Below are positions 1-9,191 of a stretch of 64,000 nucleotides of DNA, one piece after another. Origin of the DNA: Vitrella brassicaformis. Taxonomy: Eukaryota > Sar > Vitrellaceae. The notes under the pieces are model-generated. The model worked only from the letters and a program-made list of their open reading frames with translations. It was not told where the DNA came from and searched no databases. The first letter of the stretch is position 1; the number at the start of each line of letters is the position of its first letter. The DNA lies in the NCBI GenBank assembly GCA_001179505.1, contig CDMY01000425.1, forward strand, positions 1 to 64,000, given 5' to 3'. The translations under genes were made by a program, and so were the position numbers.

Positions 1-600
1 ACCGCATTTGCAGAGAGGAGTCTTGCAAGCATATCCACTACCAAGTCCATTGCACGATAGTCGGCGAGATCTCTTTCGTTAAGCGCCAGAAGCTCGACAA
101 AGTCGATGCGGCACTGAGGGACCTGCGAAAAGGCACTAAAGAAGGACCAAGCTCAACCAGCTGCATGAACGGACAAGAGAAACATCCCATCCACCACAAA
201 CTGGCGCGTTCGTGCGTTGTTCAGTCAGTGGATGCTTCTCGTTACGGATCTTGCTTTTTTTAAGAAGTTCGCGCCCAGAGAGACCCTTATTCGTTGATTT
301 TCTCCGCGCAAAAGAACCGCGATCTTTTTCAAGCAGCAGCGGTTTCAGGAAGCACCCTAGACGGCCTGACGGCCAAGCTTTATTCACTAACTTGCCGCTT
401 TAGGGTACATCGGTTACTTGTCCAAACGTGACAAAAAAACACAGAAGCTGTTCGACATATTCACGTGTCTGTAGTAGTGCGAGCAACACATCACCGCTAC
501 CGATTTCCCTTTTTTCTTCCATACGATCGCGATCGAACGTTTTGTCTGCCGGACGTGTTGTTTCTTAAAGACGCAAATCGAGCACTAGCCCAATTCCGAG
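1..600 (+). repeat. Copy A of a diverged duplicated segment with truncated ORF remains
   Basis: This segment aligns collinearly with 1562-2113 (offset about 1557) with scattered substitutions and small indels. Both copies carry the same short coding stretch; the shared peptide core reads CREESCK, then QVHCTIVGEISFV, then RQKLDKVD. In copy A the frame is open from the window edge and ends near base 263 in a stop just after a YGSCFF peptide. The downstream parts of the two copies remain similar to about base 600. I read it as the 3' part of a duplicated gene or mobile-element fragment cut by the window edge. The function of the shared peptide is unknown. Confidence 0.7.
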
Positions 601-874
601 TAAGGGGCACCCACTGCGTGGGCACCCCGGGCCGCGAATTGGGCGAGGGTCGAAAAAAAAGCGTGCGAAGCGGTGGTACAATTATGCGTCACAGAGACGT
701 GCACAGCACGAGTGTTGACGAGAAGCACACCCACGCATGCAACAATAGCGAGAGTGTCAAAAACATGCAGATCTCGAAGACAGACGTGGCGATAACACGC
801 AGGTACTGAGAGGGCTGCAGTAGGAACACAAGACACGCCCTTGTTGAAGACGTGCTTCGCCAAGTATATCAATG

Positions 875-920
875 CATCGCTGGATGCAATTGGATGTGAA
901 CCTATCGATATCCAGCGATG
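875..920. repeat. Imperfect hairpin / inverted repeat
   Basis: CATCGCTGGAT at 875-885 is perfectly reverse-complementary to ATCCAGCGATG at 910-920, with a 24-nt loop. Flanking ATATCAAT-like sequence extends the symmetry imperfectly. It lies between the two copies of the duplicated segment. It could be a terminus of a small non-autonomous element or a structured RNA; nothing decides between them. Confidence 0.5.
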
Positions 921-1160
921 ATATCAATAGACATGTATCAATCTAGCGCGCCTGTTGAAGGGGCTATTGAAGACTGCCTTCGATGACTATCAATCGGCTT
1001 GTCAATCAAATGGGAGCCGCCAGGATCAGCCCAACGATGACCTGCACCAGCAACGCAACACGGTAAATGAAATCGGCCACAGCCGCGCCACGTCAGATGA
1101 AGCAAGCCTCCTGAGTAGCTTCTCTTCGAGTGGAATGTCTTCACACACGGTGGTCACTCG

Positions 1161-1844
1161 ATGGATGCCGCCGATCTCACTCGACTGCTGGCGCAGCCGG
1201 CGTCCGCATTCAAGCCGCCTGAGACGGTCGACGACACGACCTTCTCCGTTGAGTGGGCGAACCGTTACCGATTGAACGAAGAGCAGATGCGGGCGTTCCA
1301 AATCATCTGCAGCCACTTGCTGAACCACTACAAAGACCTGAGGGACAATAAATACATCGCGGCAGTGCGCATGTGCCTGACCGTCATGAAAGCCGTGGAG
1401 GCCTGTTCTGCTGAACTACAATGCAGACATTGGCTGTGTCTGGCGGCACTTGCCGGTGTGGCTGCAGATAACACCGAAGGCTCGACAATCGATTCGCTCC
1501 TGCGCCTCTTCGATGACCTCGAGAGGGGCGAGAAGAGGCTGCGGCGCAAGCGGGGAAGCATCATTTGCAGAGAGGAGTCTTGCAAGCGTATCCAGTACCA
1601 AGTCCACTGCACGATAGTCGGCGAGATCTCTTTCGTTAACCGCCAGAAGCTCGACAAAGTCGACCCGCCACTGAGGGACCTGCGAAAAGGCACCCAAGAA
1701 AGACCAAGCTCAACCAGAGAAGGGAGAAACATCCCATTCACCACAAACTGGCGCGTTTCGTGTGTTCAGTCAGTTGATGCTTACTTCCGTTATGGATCTT
1801 GCTTTTTTAAGAGGTTCGGGCCCAGAGAGACCCTTGTTCGTTGA
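1161..1844 (+). pseudogene. Helitron/PIF1-type helicase-like fragment
   Basis: This is an uninterrupted 227-codon frame. Residues about 32-52 (YRLNEEQMRAFQIICSHLL) resemble the segment just upstream of the Walker A box in PIF1/Helitron helicases, where LNxEQxxAFxII is usual. The expected GGxGTGKS P-loop does not follow, so no ATPase core is present. The C-terminal third, from base 1562, is repeat copy B and reads the same peptide as copy A at the window start. I infer a decayed or chimeric remnant of a mobile element rather than a working helicase. It could instead be a lineage-specific unknown gene. Whether any part is spliced or expressed cannot be told. Confidence 0.4.
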
Positions 1845-2113
1845 CTTTCTCCGCGAAGCAAGCGCGATCTTTTTCAAGCAGCAACTTTTCCAATAACTTG
1901 CCGCTTTAGGGCATATCCGTTTGGCGGTCACTGATCCAAACGTGACAAAGAACACAGAAGCTGTTCGACATATTGCCGTGTCTGTAGTACTGCAAGCAAC
2001 ACATCACCGCTACCGTTTTTTCCCTGTTTTCTTCCATACGATCGTGATCGAACGTTTTGTCTGACCGAACGTGTTGTTTCTTAAAGACGCAAATCAGGCA
2101 CTAGCCCAATTCG
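1562..2113 (+). repeat. Copy B of the duplicated segment
   Basis: This is the second copy of the segment at 1-600. Similarity runs from CATTTGCAGAGAGGAG to about the shared GCACTAGCCCAATT near 2100. It is shorter than copy A because of internal deletions. The peptide frame is preserved through the first part, and most differences there are single substitutions. A short purine-rich tandem (AAGACAAGGA units) follows at about 2194-2227. Confidence 0.7.
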
Positions 2114-2634
2114 CGGATTGCCAGCTTGGCAAGACGAACCACTGCGAGCTTGTGAGCTAGGGTATATTGCTGTGTAACGGGTGGAGAGAGGAGAAGACAA
2201 GGAAAGACAAGGAAAGACAAGGAAAGCATTCTGAGGAGACACGATCTTATCAGCCATCACCGAAGTGAGATCTGTGTTGACCACCCTTCATGATGCCATA
2301 CATGGACAGAAACAACTTTGACTGACTGGCCAGTCCATCGGTCTTACCAAGTAAAAGCACTCTTACTCTGGGACTTACCGCCCAGCAGATCCTCTATTCA
2401 GCTAACTACAGGAAAGGTCCTCACCGGCCTTTTTTTCGCACAGCTGTCAATAGTTTGGATGCGAACATGTAATCGACCGTCCCAGCGCATGGACACACGG
2501 ACAATCTTACCCTTAACTACCACGGAGCTGGAAGGGAGCTCAGGGCCATCGTCGCCATCTCCAACCGCACCGCTCTTCAGCCTTGTTCGCTTGTCTGCCG
2601 TCCCTCATCCTCTTTGGCGGCAGGCGTTGCCGGT
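2114..2634. other. Intergenic; no gene seen
   Basis: Apart from the AAGACAAGGA tandem at about 2194-2227, this stretch holds no frame with recognisable protein similarity. It is presumably the upstream region of the small gene that starts at 2635. Confidence 0.4.
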
Positions 2635-3113
2635 ATGGACCACCCGTCCTCTGCGCCACAAGATTCCTCGTCAGCGGAGCTGACGTTCGTCAAGGGCGGC
2701 GATGGCTCAGCCGGCTGCACCACTGCGGTCGACCTGAAGAGGTCGCTGAAGGAGGCGATGCAGGAGAACGAAACGCTCAAGCAGTGGCTGAGAGGGCTGG
2801 GCATGAGGATGAGCTCCATGGTCGTCAAGAAGGGAGAGGCCGTCCTCGACATACACTCGCCGCTTGACGGGGCTGTCCAAGCACACGACACTATCACAGG
2901 TACGTTGACGCGCACGGCTGCACAGACAGACAAGAGGGCGCCAGGCCAACCAGATGCGCCACTCATTGTCTGGCGTTCTCTGTGTGTGTTTGTGTTGCCC
3001 TCGCTCTCCATGCAGTTGACCACGTGTGTGCGGAGTGGGCGGCATCCCCGGCCAAGGGCGAGTGGGCACCGCCGAAGGAGGACCTCATCGCCATTGCAAG
3101 ACGACACAACTAA
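2635..3113 (+). CDS. Small coiled-coil protein, unknown function
   Basis: Two-exon model: 2635-2899 and 3016-3113. The GT-AG junction keeps the frame and yields 120 residues. Residues about 32-60 (DLKRSLKEAMQENETLKQWL) form a short amphipathic, probably coiled-coil helix. A basic patch and a C-terminal segment rich in Trp, Pro and Glu follow, ending RRHN. I do not recognise a family. No signal peptide or membrane segment is visible. The ATG at 2635 is preferred because the frame upstream of it contains only non-ATG codons. Being short, it could be part of a larger gene with exons I did not find. Confidence 0.55.
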
Positions 3114-3667
3114 GTGTCGTCCGTAGGCGCTGGTAGTTGGCAGCGACAGGGATGGATGTGTTGAGGTGATGTGCACTGTATCTATCTAGTAGTCTGCTGG
3201 ATGACAGACAGACACGGGAGGCTCTCCGGTCTGCGTGCCTTCGCTTGTTAGATAAGGTCCCGCAACTCGTACTTCATGGGTTGACGATTGGCGCATGAGG
3301 TGAGAGGAGCGGGAAGGCGTCAAACAAGCTGAAGTGGCCAGACCAGGAGCCAGCCGATAGTGTGTCACCATTTGTGGCAGTCCGCCTCTTGTGACAGCCT
3401 GCCTTCATTTGGACCTCCATGTACGTACGTGTTTGTCTTTAGTGTGTGCCGGGACGTGTGCCGGGGCCCAGTTCATGAGATGGGCCGGGTGGTGTTCATA
3501 TCACGCGGCTGCTTGCCGCATGTGCATGATGCCTTTGCGTACTGCGTGACCGATTCCCCCCACTGCGACCCTCAAACCCTGACCCTATACCCTACCACCC
3601 TGATCAATTCTCTCCCCTCCCTCCCTAGCTTTGTGCGCCTTTCTCTCCTTTCGCCGTCGCCTTACTG
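3114..3667. other. Intergenic, putative promoter side of the TMEM65-GAF gene
   Basis: No convincing coding sequence. At 3573-3602 there is a run of degenerate CCCTA-type units (ACCCTG, ACCCTAT, ACCCTAC, ACCCTG) on the plus strand, reminiscent of a decayed telomere-like repeat. It is followed by a pyrimidine-rich stretch just upstream of the start codon at 3668. Confidence 0.35.
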
Positions 3668-5797
3668 ATGACGACGCTTCTGCCGAATCGTCTCCCCGCG
3701 CCTCTTGTGGCGCTCGTCGCCGCCAGGGCAACCAGCACGACGGCTGCAGCACCAAGTGCAGCACTACAGACGAGGACGCTCACGGGAGGGGTGCGCTCAC
3801 CATGTAGGGCGCCGCCTGCAGCCCCAGCCCCAACACAGCCGCCTTTCTCATCGGCAATGGTTTTTTCCGAGAGAGGCCGGCGGTGTGTGGACTACAGCGG
3901 GCAGTGCAGGGCACTGTCGACGTCGTCGTGCCCTCCGTCGTCGTCGGCGTCAAACCGAGTCATGTCTGACCAGAAGCAAGAAATTTTACCGCCTGTGCCG
4001 GCAAAAGACCTCAGGACGCAGGTAAAGAAGTGGATGGGCGGACAGACAGACCTGGATACGACACGTGCCGTGCCACTGTGGCTGTTTATTGTCTGTCTGT
4101 TTGCTCGTTCAGTTTGTGTGTGCGGCCGTGCCTCTCATCGGCTTCGGTAAGCTGGTGATTCTACACTCACACAAACACCCACACCGGTGCAAGTCCGTCC
4201 ACAACGAATGGTGGGTGATGTGTGTATGTGATGGATGTGCAGGTTTCATGGACAACACGATCATGTTGCGGGCGGGGGAGCTCATCGATTCGACGCTGGG
4301 CGTCACATTTGGACTGGCCACCCTCACTGCTGCTGCTGTCGGTACGTACGCACAGCAATCAACGCAGACAATCACGAGCTGAGCTTCTCTCTCTGCAGGC
4401 CAGCTGTGCAGCGACACGTCAGGCATAGTGTTTGGCGGGTGGATTGAGGCGATGGCGCAGAGGCTGGGGCTCCCCACACCCAATGTCACACCTGCACAGA
4501 GGCAACAAATACCATTCAAGTAGGAACCAGGGCGGTAGGCACAAGACAGAGAGAGAGAGAGAGAGAGAAAGGCGATCTCTCTCGATCGCACAAACAAGTG
4601 GTGTGCACGTCACGTGTAGGGTTGTGACGACGGCCGGTGCTGCGGTGGGTGTGTGTTTTGGGTGTCTCTTGGGGATGGCCAACCTGCTCTTCATGAACGT
4701 CGACAAGGCCGAGCGGCAAAAGAAACAGAAGGAGGTACCCAATAGATAGATCGGGAGGGACGAGGGGGAGAGGATAGACAGGATGAGTGAGGATGAGATG
4801 AGACCTTAAGGCAGGCAGGCAGGTGGCTCTTCATCTCATCTGTCTTCTTCCGTGCAGCTCGACACCATATTCGAGATGGTCATGTCCGATGGGCCCAAAA
4901 TGTTCGACTGCGAGAGGGTAATCAACCAGTGAGTGACGCCACCGACCAGACCCACAGACACACCCAATCCAATGCAGTCACTACTCACTTCGCTTCGCCC
5001 ATCTGCGATGGATGTGTATGCAATTCAGGTGACGTTGTTCCTGTACGACAAGAGCAAGGAGGAGCTGTGGTCCAAGGTCGTGTCGGGCGAGCAGGAGGGC
5101 TTCCAGATCGTCCTCAAGACCAACGCAGCAGAGCAGGGCTTCACGCGATGGGTCTTCTACAACAAAACCATTGTCAACGTACGAGAGGCCAGAAAGGTAA
5201 GGTCGGTCAGATGCAATGCCAGAACACAGAGATGGAGAGATGGAGGGAAGGGCCACCCGCCATGGTCTATCCCATCCCCTCTTCGCCTGTGCGAGTGTGT
5301 ATGTGTCTGTGTATGTGTATGTGTATGTGTATGTGTGTGTCAGGATGCGCGCTTCGACCCGTCAGTGGACCACCGGACAGGTTTTGTGACGCGGTCGGTG
5401 CTGGCGGGCCCGGTGGTGCGTGAGGACGGCGAGGTCGACGGCGTCATCATGCTACTGAACAAGCACAACAGCAAGGGATTCACAAAGGTACCTACCTGAG
5501 CGACCCACTGACTCACACACAGAGGCACACAGTGTAGTGTATCCACCCGCTCCATCCCATGGACTGTCTGTCTCTCTCGTCTGGTCTGGTCTGTGTCTGT
5601 CTGTGCAGGATGACGAGCGAATGCTGCGCATGCTGGCCAACCACGTGCGCATCTTCATGGACAAGTTTGAGCACGACCCGTCCTCCAACCAGTCGGTTAT
5701 CTTCCTCAGAGCCCTCCCCTCGCGAGTGCGGAGGGCCGCCGAATCCTTCGGCAAGGAATCCAACAACGACACCACCGTATTCGCAACCTCCACTTGA
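3668..5797 (+). CDS. TMEM65-family membrane protein fused to a GAF domain
   Basis: Nine exons: 3668-4021, 4113-4146, 4243-4341, 4399-4519, 4620-4734, 4858-4917, 5029-5196, 5344-5487, 5609-5797; 427 residues. Residues 1-118 are a basic, Ala/Ser/Thr-rich leader of the kind used for organelle import. Residues about 119-241 match TMEM65, an inner mitochondrial membrane protein: VPLIGFGFMDNTIM, the GLATLTAAAVG helix, a GGWIEAMAQRLGLPTP loop and the VGVCFGCLLGM helix. Residues about 242-400 form a GAF-type sensory fold (LFLYDKSKEELWSKV, RSVLAGPVV, GVIMLLNK, GFTKDDERMLRMLANHV). TMEM65 in animals ends after the membrane part, so the GAF extension may give ligand- or redox-dependent control. The ligand is unknown. 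Every splice junction keeps the frame. Confidence 0.88.
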
Positions 5798-6993
5798 GGG
5801 ATGGTTTGTCAGCCCTCCACGTGTGTGTGTCCCCTGTGTGTGTGAGAGAGAGGAGTAAGAGAGAGAGAGAGACACGTCGGAGGGTTTTTCTCGCTCTTAT
5901 CGAGTTTTTCCGTGTGGATTCGCTTGCGAGTTTTTCGGTGTGTGACAGACGGCAGGATGGACAGACAGGCAGACTGACGGGTGTGTGCGGTGCATTGCGT
6001 TGCGGTGGGCGGCCTTCCTCACTCTGTAGGGGATGGACGGTCGATACGACGGATGCCAGACACACTGACCTGAGACACCTGTGTAGATGGATGGATGGAT
6101 GGATGGATGGACTCCGTTCCGTTCCCCTGCTAAGCTAACAAACCAAACCTGTGTGCCTGAATGGGTCACTTACTTGCGGTAGGTACTGACGTGGTACGCA
6201 CCTTTTCTGCGTGCGGGAGCGCGCCGGTGCCGTGTGTTGTGTATGTGCCGTCGCGTTGTGTGATGCGAAATACGTGTGTGTGTGTGTGTGTGTGGCACGG
6301 ATTGCGCGTACGTACTCTGTCCGTTTGTCCGTTTGTGTGGTGTGCCCATTGCGTATGGACAGAGAGGCGACCGGCAGACAGACATTGAGACAGACATTGA
6401 TATGGAGAAACCCATGCATGGACCTCCCAACCTACTCGGACGACGCATTGCATTGCAACCGACAGACATACAGCTGCAGAAATGTATGTGTGTGTGTGTG
6501 TATGGATGGCGGGCGGTTTTCACCACTTACTCCGCCCGCCTCTGTACGCATCTCATCCAGGTAGGTCGCCGCGTCTCGTATACGTACGTGTGTGTGTACA
6601 TTAACTACATAAGTGAGGGTAGCTGTCTGTGTCCGTGCGGCTGGATGGATGGATGCCGACCGGCACCTCCGAAAACAACAAACTCGCTGCATGTGTCTGG
6701 TGTGTGCACGTGTGTGTGCACTTAGGGTGGCTGACACTCACCCAGCCTGTGGGTCTGGCTGTCGACGTTGGTGTGAATCAGTGTGTGTGACTGCTTCGCA
6801 ATTCAGTTGTTGGCCAGGAAATCGTCGTATTCGCGAGCTCCACCGATACGATCGCCGATGAATGTGGTTGCTTTCGTTCCCTGTCCCCGCCCACTCCCCC
6901 CTGAAGTCGGCATTACCATGCATCCCGCTCTCCTCCCAATTGCCTCCACAGATCTGCCCCCGCCTCCCTCGCCCGCCTCTCCTTATATTGCGC
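5798..6993. other. Intergenic microsatellite-rich spacer
   Basis: About 1.2 kb with no believable gene. It contains GATG tetranucleotide tracts (around 6090-6115 and 6640-6655), several GT tracts (around 6270-6295 and 6485-6502) and CAGA runs. Open frames here are low-complexity translations of these repeats on both strands. Confidence 0.5.
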
Positions 6994-8673
6994 ATGGCCG
7001 ACACCACGATGCCGACTGAGCAGCAAGACAGCCAGGAGCACGCACGCGACCCCAATCAGTCTGATCAGCAGCCACCCGCCGAAGACCCATCTCTGCCCTC
7101 CGCCATCGCTGCACCACACTTCGACCTGTCAGCGGCTGAACAGGCAGCAGGTGGGCTCTGCAGGCTGTGTCTGCATTCATGAGTGAATGAATGCTCTGTG
7201 GTTGTGGTGCGTGTTGTGTTGTGTTGTGTTGTGATTGTCGACCACCAGATGGTGTCGAGGCTCTCGAGTTGGCGGGAGTGCCTGCTGAGATGGTCACTGC
7301 CGCAGTGCGTCGGTTCCCCGGTGTGAGGGATCTGCATGTGGAAGATGAAGTGCTCGCCAGGCTCGACCAATTCAACTTCCTCATACAGGCAGGTGCACAG
7401 GCAGGCAGGCAGGGAGGTGATATCAATGCGATCCTTCTTGATTTGTCTTTCCTCCTCCTCCCTGGGCACTGTGTGCGCCAGGACGGCGCCCTCACGGTTG
7501 AGCAGACACACCGGCTGATAGCCAACCAGCCTTGGTGTCTGGAAAGGGCCATCAAGTAACCAGCAGGCAGCTGAAGCAAGACGATTCATTCTTTGTGCAG
7601 GATCTTGCAATCCTCTGGCCTATGCGTGCGTGACGACATACATGCAGGGTGGTGCACGAGTGCGAGGGCTACGTGGTGATCGACAAGCCCGACAATGTGA
7701 GGATGGACGTGCCCCGCACCAAGAGCCACAAGTACGACCGGGAGCTCACCGTGGCCGACTGGTTCAAGAGGAGATGCCCCTCGAGTGATAAAGTCAGGCC
7801 CTGCCACCAACTCGGTAGGCAGACCACCCCACCACACGCAATGCATTGACGGCAACCGTTCCTTCCTTGTGCTGTCTGTCGTCAGATCATGCCACATCTG
7901 GTGTGTTGGTGATGGGCAAGACGAAGGAGGCAACGGGCAGATGCGCTGTCCTCTTCAGCCAGAGGAAGGCCCGCAAACAGTACCTGGTACATACAGCAAG
8001 CAGACCGACAATCAATGCGTCCACCCCACCCTGACTCATCCTTCTGTCTGTAGGCCCTTGTGTACGGCCACCCGAGCTGGGACGAGACGACCGTCGATGC
8101 GGCCATAGAGGAGGACCCCAACCATGAGTTCAACATGCAGGTAGAGTAGACCAACAGAGCCACTTACGACGAGGAAAGTCAGAGAGACCACCTGATACGA
8201 TACGACGTTTCCTTTGTATGCAGATTTCTGAGAGCGGCAAGCCGTCTCAGACGGCCGTGAAAGTGCTCCAACGGTCCCATCTGGCCCTGGAGGGTCCACT
8301 GAAGGGCACCCCGGTGGCGAAGCTGCTTCTCATCCCAGCCACCGGTCAGACAGACAGCGGCTCCTCTACTCTGCAGCACTCACACATTTGCCGTGTGTGT
8401 GTGTGTGTGTTGTGCTGCGGTGTGTTGTGTTGTGTTGTGTTGTGTTATGCAGGTCGACGTCACCAGCTGCGGCTGCACTGTCGGCATGTGGGCCATCCCA
8501 TCGTTGGCGACTACCAATACTCGGCATACGGCAGGGGCCACGAGCCGCCGTCCTACAGGATGTGCCTACACGCCTACCGGCTGGAGCTGCCCTTCGACGA
8601 CGACGGCGAAGGGCAGCCTCTCGTGCTGGAGGCGCCCGACCCTTTCCACACACACGTGTTCCTTGAAGACTGA
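6994..8673 (+). CDS. RluA-family RNA pseudouridine synthase (RPUSD1-like)
   Basis: Model: 6994-7150, 7249-7388, 7482-7555, 7648-7814, 7886-7986, 8054-8140, 8224-8344, 8453-8673; 355 residues. It isomerises uridine to pseudouridine in RNA. The catalytic motif HQLDHATSGVLVM (family HRLDxxTSG) places the catalytic Asp at about residue 180. GYVVIDKPDN upstream and GRRHQLRLHCRHVGHPIVGD downstream are the other hallmark blocks. The acidic, Pro/Gln-rich first 50 residues are not conserved. The second intron must start at a GC dinucleotide (7389) to keep the frame; alternatively its 93 nt are retained in frame. The RNA target and the compartment cannot be told from sequence. Confidence 0.87.
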
Positions 8674-9191
8674 TGAATGAATGAATGGGTGGCTTGTCAA
8701 GCCGTTTCGGCAGCGGTTAGTTGTGGCTCCACGCTGGTGGTGGGTTTGTGTCTTGGTCTTGTGTTTGTCGTGTTGATAGCGGTGGTAGGCGGGCAGAGGG
8801 GGTGGGGGAGGGTGCGTGTGTGGGCTTTTCGGACCATCGCTTTGTTGGTTGGCTATCGCACCCGACCACAGCTGCCGATCGGGTGGTCGGAAGGGGTCCG
8901 GCTCTCATTCAGTGACAGCCCTTCCTTCCCCACCCCACAGAGCCACCCGTCCTTCACCAAGATGACAAATCCATGATGTACATGACGCCCATACAACTGG
9001 ACAGACGACAGACAACCGGTAGCAAAAAGCGCAACGACACACAAAAAGCAGTTTACTGACTCATTGCAGGCTCGCCGCGCCACGCCCCCACCTCATTCGC
9101 AGATCCAGCAGACCCCTCTAGAACCCCCCGCACCGATAAACAAAACTGCTGTCTGGCTGGATTCCCTCCCCCTCTCGACAGATCGATCAAG
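8674..9191. other. Convergent 3' spacer
   Basis: This lies between the stop codons of the pseudouridine synthase (plus) and the kinase (minus). There is no coding signal; it presumably holds the two 3' untranslated regions. Confidence 0.5.

Noticed and set aside
5798-6993. Many open frames on both strands in the spacer before the pseudouridine synthase
   Set aside because: They translate GT/CA and GATG repeats into Cys/Val, Thr/His and Trp-Met-Asp-Gly runs; no domain, no consistent splice sites.
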